Shown here: positions 1-5,469 of the stretch, piece by piece
Layout: each line of letters starts with the position of its first letter
How positions within the stretch are numbered: the stretch's first letter is position 1
DNA from: an uncultured Flavobacteriales bacterium
GTDB taxonomy: Bacteria > Bacteroidota > Bacteroidia > Flavobacteriales_E > Vicingaceae
DNA: 5,469 nucleotides
Direction: 5' to 3'
Assembly (NCBI GenBank): GCA_913059105.1
Contig: CAJXRL010000187.1
Location: forward strand, 1-5,469
The notes under the pieces: model-generated
What the model saw: the letters and a program-made list of their open reading frames with translations, nothing else
The model's database searches: none
What the model was told of the DNA's origin: nothing
Made by a program: the position numbers and the translations under genes

Positions 1-48
1 CGAGATTTCTGCCTGTCTCGTGGGCTCGGAGATGTGTATAAGAGACAG
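1..48 (+). other. Illumina Nextera i7 adapter left on the contig end (non-biological)
   Basis: The first 48 bases match a Nextera/Tn5 library oligo piece by piece. Bases 1-6 (CGAGAT) are the tail of the P7 flow-cell primer. Bases 7-14 (TTCTGCCT) are an 8-base i7 index, the reverse complement of AGGCAGAA, which is Nextera index N703. Bases 15-29 (GTCTCGTGGGCTCGG) are the read-2 transposase adapter, and bases 30-48 (AGATGTGTATAAGAGACAG) are the 19-base Tn5 mosaic end. Genomic sequence therefore starts at base 49. The mosaic end should not be read as a transposon in this organism. It places a TAA (39-41) in frame with the following gene, so automated gene callers will pick a false internal start there. 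Confidence 0.98.
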
Positions 49-2759
49 TCCCTGAAAAGACAATGGGAATTATTTCTGTTGATCCTTCGAAAAGAAAAAC
101 AGGAGGAGCATTATTAGGAGATCGAATTCGTATGAATTCGATTAAAAGTGAAAGAGTTTACATGCGTTCATTGGCTACTCGTCAATCGAACTTGGCTTTG
201 TCGAAGCATGTTGCCGAAGCAGTTTCAATTTTGAAAGCAGCGCAGTTTGATATAATCATATTGGAAACTTCAGGAATTGGGCAGTCTGATACTGAAATTA
301 CAGAACACTCAGATATGAGTTTGTATGTAATGACCCCTGAGTTTGGTGCCGCAACTCAATTGGAAAAGATTGATATGTTGGATTTTGCTGATATTATTGC
401 AATTAACAAATTCGATAAAAGAGGGTCACTAGATGCTTTAAGAGATGTAAAGAAGCAATACCAAAGGAACCACTTGCTTTGGGAAGCAAAAGATGAAGAC
501 CTGCCAGTTTATGGCACAATAGCTTCTCAATTCAATGATCCCGGAATGAATCGTTTGTACAAGCGAATTATGGGCTTGTTAGTTGAGAAGATGGGCTCAG
601 ATTTAAAATCTAGTTTTGAGATTTCAGATGAAATGTCTGAGAAAATATTTGTAATACCACCAAGTAGAGTTCGTTATTTAGCAGAAATTGCTGAAAGCAA
701 CAGAAGTTATGATGTATGGTCTGTAAAGCAAGCCGACGTAGCTCAAAAGCTATACGGTATTCAAAAGTCGATGGAGAGTATAGAAGAATTAGAGATAGAA
801 GATAAAGACAGATTAGTGAAAGGCCTCCAAGAGACATTTGAAAAAATGAGCTTGGAATTAGATCCCAAGAATTTAAAAATAATTCAAGATTGGCCAGAGA
901 AACAGGAGAAATATAAAAATCCAATTTATACATTCAAAGTTCGAGACAAGGAAATTAAAATGGAGACGCATACTGAGTCTTTATCTCATTCACAGATTCC
1001 TAAGGTTGCCTTGCCAAAGTATCAAGCTTGGGGAGATTTATTAAAATGGAATTTACAAGAAAATGTACCTGGCGAGTTTCCATTTACCTCAGGTCTATTC
1101 CCGTTTAAACGAAAAGGAGAAGATCCAACAAGAATGTTTGCTGGTGAAGGTGGTCCTGAAAGAACAAACAGAAGATTTCATTATGTTTCATTAGGTATGC
1201 CTGCGAAGCGTTTATCAACTGCTTTTGATTCTGTTACGTTATACGGACAAGACCCCAATGTTCGACCAGACATCTACGGTAAAATTGGTAATGCAGGGGT
1301 TTCGATTTGCTGTTTAGATGACGCTAAGAAGTTGTATTCAGGTTTCGATTTAGCACATAATATGACATCCGTTTCTATGACTATTAACGGTCCTGCGGCA
1401 ATGTTGCTAGGCTTTTTTATGAATGCTGCAATTGATCAACAATGTGAATTATACATTAAAGAAAAAGGTTTAGAGTCGGATATAGAGAATAAGATAAAGA
1501 AGCTATACGAAACCAAAGGGATTGAACGACCAAGTTACCAAGGAGATCTTCCAAAAGGAAATGACGGACTTGGGTTGATGCTTTTGGGAGTAACTGGCGA
1601 TCAAGTTTTAGATGCCACCGTTTACGAAGGCATTAAGAAGAATACAATGGCAATTGTGCGAGGAACAGTGCAGGCCGATATTTTAAAGGAAGATCAAGCA
1701 CAAAATACTTGCATTTTTTCAACTGAATTTGCGCTACGCTTAATGGGTGATGTACAGGAATATTTTATTGAGAACGCTGTTCGAAACTTTTACTCGGTTT
1801 CTATTTCAGGTTACCACATTGCCGAAGCAGGCGCAAACCCAATAACGCAATTAGCATTCACGCTATCAAACGGTTTCACTTACGTAGAGTATTATTTGAG
1901 CCGAGGAATGGACATCAATAAATTTGGTCCAAACTTATCGTTTTTCTTCTCTAACGGTATTGATCCTGAATATGCAGTAATTGGAAGAGTTGCTCGTAAA
2001 ATTTGGTCAAAAGCCATGAAATTGAAATATGGAGCCAATTCTAGAGCTCAAATGTTGAAATATCACATTCAAACTTCTGGACGTTCGTTGCATGCTCAAG
2101 AAATTGATTTTAATGATATTCGAACGACGTTACAAGCGCTTTACGCCATTTATGATAACTGTAATTCGTTGCATACAAACGCATACGATGAGGCAATTAC
2201 AACTCCTACAGAAGAGTCGGTAAGAAGAGCGATGGCCATTCAATTAATTATAAACCGTGAATTAGGTTTAGCAAAAAATGAAAATCCGATTCAAGGATCT
2301 TTTATCATTGAGGAATTAACTGATTTAGTAGAAGAAGCAGTTTTATTGGAGTTTGATAGAATTACAGAACGTGGCGGTGTTTTAGGTGCAATGGAAACCA
2401 TGTACCAACGCAGTAAAATTCAGGAAGAGAGTTTATACTATGAAGGCTTGAAGCACAGTGGAGAATTTCCAATTATTGGAGTGAATACTTTCTTAAGTTC
2501 AAAAGGCTCGCCAACCGTAACTCCTGGCGAAGTGATAAGAGCAACTGAGGAAGAGAAGCAATATCAAATCAATATGTTGGTAAACCTTCAGAAAGGAAAT
2601 GAAGATGTAGCTCAAAAACAGCTAAGAAATGTTCAAAAGGCAGCAATTAAAAATGACAACCTATTTGAAGCCTTAATGGAAGCAACAAAATATTGTTCTT
2701 TAGGGCAAATCACTGATGCCATGTTCGAAGTAGGCGGGCAGTATAGAAGAAATATGTAA
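49..2759 (+). CDS. icmF: Fused isobutyryl-CoA mutase / GTPase chaperone (IcmF), 5'-truncated by contig end
   Basis: Adenosylcobalamin-dependent radical enzyme interconverting isobutyryl-CoA and n-butyryl-CoA in the cytoplasm, fused to its MeaI-type GTPase chaperone (unrelated to the type VI secretion protein IcmF). The first complete codon is 51-53; the ATG at 63 is internal, because P-E-K-T precedes it in frame and matches the family. Residues here count from that ATG. GTPase part: VDPSKRKTGG (6-15), GDRIRM (19-24), ETSGIGQ (68-74, switch II) and NKFD (115-118, guanine specificity). A charged linker covers about 180-345. The mutase TIM barrel (about 350-898) carries MFAGEGG (358-364), QNTCIF (547-552), SGYHIAEAGA (582-591, active-site Tyr584 and His585) and SGRSLHAQE (672-680). 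Phe359 and Gln547 sit where methylmalonyl-CoA mutase has Tyr89 and Arg207, which favours isobutyryl-CoA over methylmalonyl-CoA. Full-length family members have roughly 1,080-1,150 residues; the B12-binding domain and P-loop are missing only because the contig ends. Isovaleryl/pivalyl-CoA activity, known for some IcmFs, is possible. Confidence 0.95.
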
Positions 2760-3586
2760 TGGGACAAAAGAAAATTTTTGCCACATTATTTGTAGTACTA
2801 GCCATCGCCTGCTCTAATCCTGCAGAGAAAACTAAGAAGGTCGATACCAATTCTGAAAATGTCGAGGAAAAGCAGTTGAGCGATGCTCAAAAGCTTGTTG
2901 CGGGCATTGAACAAATACATAGAAAACACGTATTTGAATCATTCGATGCGGTTCAATTTGACTTGAATTTAACTTTTGGAGGTAAAGAACGTTTCGATGG
3001 TCGTATTTCTATGAGGACAAATGGAAGCGCAATTAAGACGGAAAATAATAATTCCATCAAATTATGGAATGGCACAAAGGCAATGGTTTTGCCGGATACA
3101 TTAAATAATGAAAGCGCGCGATTTGGATTGTTAACATGGGCGTATTTTTTTGCAGCTCCTTATAAATTAAATGACCCTGGTACAAAGCATGAGTTTTTAG
3201 GTCAACTTCAACTGGGTGAATCAGAATTGGAAGCCAATAAATTGACTTTCAACAAGGGGATAGGTGACACACCCAATGATTGGTACATCGTTTATAAAGA
3301 CGAGAATTCAGATTTGTTAGCAGCTATGGCGTACATTGTAACGAGTGGAGAAACAGATCTTGAAGAAGCGGAAAAAGATCCTCACGTTATTACTTATGAA
3401 GCTTATGTTGAAGTTGGCGGAGTGCCTTTTGCTACTCAATGGAATTTCTGGACTTGGAACCAAGAGGGAGAAATGGACAAACTACTCGGAAATGCAACAG
3501 TGAGCAACATTGAGTTCATAAAAAAAGCGGGAGACTTATTCAATCTCACCGCTTCTCTAGATTATCCAGATTTAGTTGAAGATTAA
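2759..3586 (+). CDS. Predicted lipoprotein of unknown function, possibly DUF6503-like
   Basis: A 275-residue protein with a lipoprotein-type signal: MGQKK, a hydrophobic stretch (6-17), then LAIAC with the lipidated cysteine at residue 18. The -3 position is Ala rather than the usual Leu, so the lipobox is slightly atypical. A charged, Lys/Glu-rich tether (21-45) follows. The rest looks beta-rich, with alternating hydrophobic strands and Trp/Tyr/Phe-rich patches at 126-136, 172-180 and 225-233. GIGDTPNDWYIVY (168-180) and YKLNDPG (135-141) recall Bacteroidota lipoproteins annotated DUF6503, an attribution made from memory and tentative. It should sit in the outer or inner membrane facing the periplasm, or on the surface. 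Its ATG overlaps the TAA of icmF (TAATG), which implies cotranscription and translational coupling. The last 25 or so codons also contain the opposite-strand terminator of the next gene. Its role is unknown; the coupling to icmF is the only functional clue. Confidence 0.85.
   Translation: MGQKKIFATLFVVLAIACSNPAEKTKKVDTNSENVEEKQLSDAQKLVAGIEQIHRKHVFESFDAVQFDLNLTFGGKERFDGRISMRTNGSAIKTENNNSIKLWNGTKAMVLPDTLNNESARFGLLTWAYFFAAPYKLNDPGTKHEFLGQLQLGESELEANKLTFNKGIGDTPNDWYIVYKDENSDLLAAMAYIVTSGETDLEEAEKDPHVITYEAYVEVGGVPFATQWNFWTWNQEGEMDKLLGNATVSNIEFIKKAGDLFNLTASLDYPDLVED
3520..3554 (-). terminator. Intrinsic terminator of the chalcone-isomerase-like gene, inside the lipoprotein CDS
   Basis: Read on the minus strand, AAGCGG (3554-3549), a bulged T (3548) and GAGA (3547-3544) form the 5' arm. 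The loop is nine bases (3543-3535). TCTC (3534-3531) and CCGCTT (3530-3525) form the 3' arm. The arm runs straight into a tract of seven Ts (3526-3520, two of them within the stem). This gives ten base pairs with one bulge, GC-rich at the base, followed by a U-tract: the classic Rho-independent layout. It starts 28 bases after the stop codon of the minus-strand gene, the expected place. On the plus strand the same bases encode lipoprotein residues 254-266, including an Ala GCG codon that forms part of the stem. Confidence 0.8.
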
Positions 3587-3589
3587 TCT
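3580..3589. repeat. 10-bp perfect palindrome centred on the shared stop codons
   Basis: AGATTAATCT is its own reverse complement. Its centre is the TTAA (3583-3586) that provides TAA to both convergent genes, and the flanking GAT on each strand is the last codon (Asp) of each protein. It is fully explained by two GAT-TAA gene ends placed back to back. A separate 7-bp inverted repeat, TAGATTA/TAATCTA (3558-3564 and 3584-3590), overlaps it. The repeat is AT-rich and lacks a following T-tract, so it is not a convincing terminator. Confidence 0.6.
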
Positions 3590-4146
3590 AATCCTAGCAT
3601 ACCTTCCATAAGATTTTCATCTGCAGGTTTGTCGCAAAACCAAATTCCAAATAATACTTTTTTGAAGTCTAATCCTGGAATACTTTGAATTTTCTTTCCA
3701 TTTTTGTGAATTTCGGTTCCAACATCTTTAAGGTATACGATTACATAGTGATCTCCAATTTTTATTTCTTCTTTAAAGGAAACTTTAAATTGAGCTATTT
3801 TTGCTTCGAAAGGGGCAATGTTGTTGTTTGTTGAATTTTCAAATCCCTCATCAATAGCAGTTAACATTTTTTCTGATGTAATAAGGCTTGAAACAATGTC
3901 TAATGTAATAGCCATTGATTCATCGTTATTCATTACTGCTTTTTGATCGCTTGTTTTAGTGTTCACATACAAGGCTCCAACATATAAGTCTAGAAAGAAT
4001 TTTTCTCGGAGACCAGCTCCATTAAAGTTTAATGTTGTTGAGCTTACCTCAATTATTTTTGCAGGAGTTACTCCTGATATTTCAGTTTGAGCTGAACTGA
4101 ATTGGAAGGCTAAAAGTACACTAGCCGCAAGAATTAGTTTTTTCAT
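3583..4146 (-). CDS. Secreted chalcone-isomerase-like protein
   Basis: A 187-residue protein starting with MKK and a hydrophobic segment (4-16) that ends in SSAQ (17-20). This is a Sec signal peptide probably cut after Ala19, a common Bacteroidota pattern, so the protein is periplasmic or secreted. Two blocks identify the bacterial chalcone-isomerase-like family (Chalcone_3 type): FNGAGLREKFFLDLYVGALY (41-60) and FGIWFCDKPADENLMEGMLG (166-185). The length is normal for the family and the gene looks complete. Known members share the CHI fold, which also binds fatty acids in plant homologues. Bacterial members mostly have no proven reaction, and flavonoid chemistry should not be assumed. The gene is monocistronic: divergent from the glycosyltransferase, convergent with the lipoprotein gene (4-base overlap of stops), with its own promoter candidate and terminator. 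No Shine-Dalgarno sequence is seen, and the leader is A/T-rich. Confidence 0.88.
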   Translation of the reverse strand: MKKLILAASVLLAFQFSSAQTEISGVTPAKIIEVSSTTLNFNGAGLREKFFLDLYVGALYVNTKTSDQKAVMNNDESMAITLDIVSSLITSEKMLTAIDEGFENSTNNNIAPFEAKIAQFKVSFKEEIKIGDHYVIVYLKDVGTEIHKNGKKIQSIPGLDFKKVLFGIWFCDKPADENLMEGMLGLD

Positions 4147-4161
4147 TCGTTTAATTTTTAT

Positions 4162-4192
4162 CGAAAATAAGGTTTTTCATGACTAATTCAAT
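4162..4192 (-). promoter_or_regulatory. Candidate Bacteroidota-type promoter for the chalcone-isomerase-like gene
   Basis: On the minus strand, ATTG (4192-4189) is followed after exactly 19 bases by TATTTTCG (4169-4162). The Bacteroidota housekeeping consensus is TTTG, a spacer of about 19 bases, then TAnnTTTG. Each box has one mismatch. Transcription would start near 4155-4158, leaving a leader of about 10 bases before the ATG at 4146. In AT-rich DNA such matches can arise by chance, so confidence is limited. Confidence 0.4.
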
Positions 4193-4265
4193 AAATGTAC
4201 CATAAATTAAAATCGAACAATAATTAAGATTTTCTAAAACTGGTGGTTCGGTATTAATAATCTAT

Positions 4266-4273
4266 TAGTTTTG
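4266..4273 (+). promoter_or_regulatory. Candidate -7 promoter box (TAGTTTTG) for the glycosyltransferase operon
   Basis: TAGTTTTG matches the Bacteroidota -7 consensus TAnnTTTG at every specified base and lies 27 bases before the ATG at 4301, implying a leader of about 20 bases. No good TTTG element is present at the expected distance upstream; only TGGTGG (4241-4246) falls there. The assignment rests on one box and its position. The rest of the 154-base intergenic region (4147-4300) is AT-rich, with no clear hairpin terminator, RNA gene or small ORF. Confidence 0.45.
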
Positions 4274-4300
4274 TTAGTAAATAATCGACCAATTTAATTC

Positions 4301-5041
4301 ATGATTAATAACAAAAAAGTCGTTGTAGTCATGCCGGCGTACAATGCATCACATACCTTAGAGAAAACCTATGCTGAGATACCTTTCGATATAGTAGATG
4401 ACGTGGTGGTAGTTGACGATTGCAGCAAAGATGATACTTCTGAAAAGGCAAAATCTTTGGGAATAAAGCATGTTATACGCCATGAACAAAATAAAGGCTA
4501 TGGAGGGAATCAAAAAACTTGCTATGATTTTGCATTAAAAATAGGTGCGGATATTGTTATTATGGTTCATCCAGATTATCAATACACCCCAAAGTTAATT
4601 CCGAGTATGTGTTATCTCATTGCAAATGATGTTTTTCAGGTAGTGTTGGGTTCTAGAATATTAGGAATAGGAGCATTAAAAGGAGGTATGCCATTGCATA
4701 AATATATTGCCAATAGGATACTCACCTTCATTCAAAATTTTTTAATTGGAGCGAAACTTTCTGAATACCACACAGGTTATCGAGCTTTTTCGAAAGAAGC
4801 AATACAGGCGATAAACTATCAACAGAATTCCGACAATTTTGTGTTTGACAATCAAATGTTGTCTCAACTTATTTATAAAGGATATGAAATTGGCGAAGTA
4901 AGTTGTCCAACTAAATATTTTGCTGAAGCATCTTCAATAAACTTAATAGATAGTTCTATTTATGGATTGGGAGTATTGAAAGTGTCATTGCAACACCGTT
5001 TGCAAAAATGGGGTGTATTAAATCTTTCAACGTATAAATAG
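4301..5041 (+). CDS. Family 2 glycosyltransferase (dolichol/polyprenyl-phosphate sugar synthase-like)
   Basis: A 246-residue GT-A-fold enzyme expected to transfer a sugar from a nucleotide-sugar donor at the inner face of the cytoplasmic membrane. Visible GT2 motifs are VVVVMPAYNA (7-16), VVVVDDCSKDDT (35-46, the nucleotide-binding acidic pair), the HEQNKGYGGN block (61-70), VLGSR (115-119) and YHTGYRAF (156-163). The metal-binding motif is HPDYQY (90-95), so the family's usual DxD reads HxD. This variant is, from memory, recurrent in a subgroup of DPM1/DPG-like GT2 proteins and is not evidence of inactivation. There is no C-terminal membrane anchor; YGLGVLKVSL (221-230) is too short and polar. 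The donor and acceptor cannot be told from sequence. The methyltransferase 4 bases downstream suggests a glycan or surface-polysaccharide operon. No Shine-Dalgarno sequence precedes the ATG. The gene looks complete. Confidence 0.9.
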   Translation: MINNKKVVVVMPAYNASHTLEKTYAEIPFDIVDDVVVVDDCSKDDTSEKAKSLGIKHVIRHEQNKGYGGNQKTCYDFALKIGADIVIMVHPDYQYTPKLIPSMCYLIANDVFQVVLGSRILGIGALKGGMPLHKYIANRILTFIQNFLIGAKLSEYHTGYRAFSKEAIQAINYQQNSDNFVFDNQMLSQLIYKGYEIGEVSCPTKYFAEASSINLIDSSIYGLGVLKVSLQHRLQKWGVLNLSTYK

Positions 5042-5045
5042 TGTT

Positions 5046-5469
5046 ATGAAGGAATGCTTGATCTGCGGTGAAACTGAATGGAGCTGCCTTTTTTCAATAG
5101 ATGACATTTTTAACGAGCAATATAACTTTGGTTGTTGTTTGTCATGTTCGGTATTTTCATTAAACCCATTTCCAGATAATCGTCAACTTGAACAAGCTTA
5201 CGATGAAAGTTATTATGGATATGGTGATGAGAAATTTAACCCAGTAATTGAGAAGGTAATTAATTGGTTTAGATTTCAAAATGCCAAACGATTTGCACAG
5301 AATATCTCTTCAAAGGCACGAGTATTAGACATTGGTTGCGGAAACGGTAGCTTTTTGAATGCCTTAGGAACATGCGGGGATTTTGAATTACATGGGATTG
5401 AGCCTCCGGGAAAATCTGCTGATCGAGCGGCAATTATTTCCAGCATAAATCTTCATAAGGGATATTTAG
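5046..5469 (+). CDS. Class I SAM-dependent methyltransferase with N-terminal Cys motif, 3'-truncated
   Basis: An open frame of 141 codons from the ATG at 5046 runs off the window end with no stop. The N-terminus has CxxC pairs at Cys4/Cys7 and Cys31/Cys34, probably binding zinc. They are followed by the family-typical NPFP (40-43) and YDESYYGYG (52-60). The Rossmann SAM-binding motif I is VLDIGCGNGSFL (93-104), and Glu119 in HGIEPP is the likely ribose-binding acidic residue. Methyltransferases with this Cys-rich head followed by a Methyltransf_23-like domain act on nucleotide sugars or other small molecules and are frequent in polysaccharide and secondary-metabolite clusters; the substrate here is unknown. 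It starts 4 bases after the glycosyltransferase stop, so the two are almost certainly cotranscribed. The catalytic C-terminal half is outside the window. Confidence 0.88.
   Translation, partial: MKECLICGETEWSCLFSIDDIFNEQYNFGCCLSCSVFSLNPFPDNRQLEQAYDESYYGYGDEKFNPVIEKVINWFRFQNAKRFAQNISSKARVLDIGCGNGSFLNALGTCGDFELHGIEPPGKSADRAAIISSINLHKGYL

Noticed and set aside
30..48. Tn5 mosaic end as evidence of a transposon insertion in icmF
   Set aside because: It is joined to the P7 tail, an index and the Nextera read-2 adapter, so it comes from library preparation.
610..933. Minus-strand open frame of 107 codons
   Set aside because: It lies wholly within icmF in a region matching the IcmF GTPase/linker, has a low-complexity Leu/Ser/Phe-rich translation, and shows no domain or context. 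It is an antisense shadow.
49..2759. Loss of the B12-binding domain and P-loop as a natural truncation or domain-lacking IcmF
   Set aside because: The gene is cut exactly at the adapter junction and the frame is open at base 49, so the loss is an assembly-edge effect.
3626..3663. Possible plus-strand terminator for the lipoprotein gene (GGTTT/AAACC hairpin, then T6)
   Set aside because: The stem is only 5 bp and AT-rich, and the T-tract (3658-3663) begins 16 bases after the stem rather than directly after it.
4236..4272. AAAACT/AGTTTT inverted repeat and the TATTAATA palindrome (4252-4259) in the intergenic region as an operator
   Set aside because: Short AT-only matches in AT-rich DNA are expected by chance, and no regulator gene is nearby.
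1..5469. CRISPR arrays, tRNA/rRNA genes, insertion sequences, phage or defence genes
   Set aside because: Nothing resembling direct-repeat arrays, RNA genes or transposase/integrase motifs was seen. The window is almost entirely covered by ordinary metabolic and envelope genes.

Overview
The window is an AT-rich contig end from a bacterium, most likely of the Bacteroidota (probably Flavobacteriales). Four things point there: a fused IcmF-type acyl-CoA mutase of the kind common in that group, a Sec signal peptide ending in Ser-Ser-Ala-Gln, start codons with no convincing Shine-Dalgarno sequence, and promoter boxes resembling the Bacteroidota consensus TAnnTTTG. Assignment below phylum is inference.

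Layout. Bases 1-48 are not biological: they are an Illumina Nextera i7 adapter with its index and the Tn5 mosaic end, left on the contig. Native DNA begins at base 49, inside a gene. 49-2759 (+) is the 3' three-quarters of icmF, an adenosylcobalamin-dependent isobutyryl-CoA mutase fused to its GTPase chaperone. The N-terminal B12-binding domain and the GTPase P-loop are lost beyond the contig edge. 2759-3586 (+) is a lipoprotein of unknown function whose ATG overlaps the icmF stop by one base. 3583-4146 (-) is a convergent gene for a secreted chalcone-isomerase-like protein. Its stop codon shares the four bases TTAA with the lipoprotein stop. A good intrinsic terminator for it lies inside the lipoprotein coding sequence, on the opposite strand. 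The only real intergenic region (4147-4300, 154 bases) separates divergent genes and holds a candidate promoter in each direction. 4301-5041 (+) is a family 2 glycosyltransferase, followed after 4 bases by a SAM-dependent methyltransferase (5046 to the window end, incomplete).

How they fit together. There are three transcription units. The first pairs branched-chain acyl-CoA metabolism (icmF) with an envelope lipoprotein of unknown role. The second is a single gene for an exported CHI-fold protein. The third is the start of what looks like a glycan or surface-polysaccharide modification operon (glycosyltransferase plus methyltransferase). I see no mobile element, CRISPR array, RNA gene or phage signature. 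No clearly new multi-gene system is visible. The most notable items are the adapter artefact with the false start it creates, the compact convergent gene end with its coding-embedded terminator, and the coupling of an uncharacterised lipoprotein to icmF.
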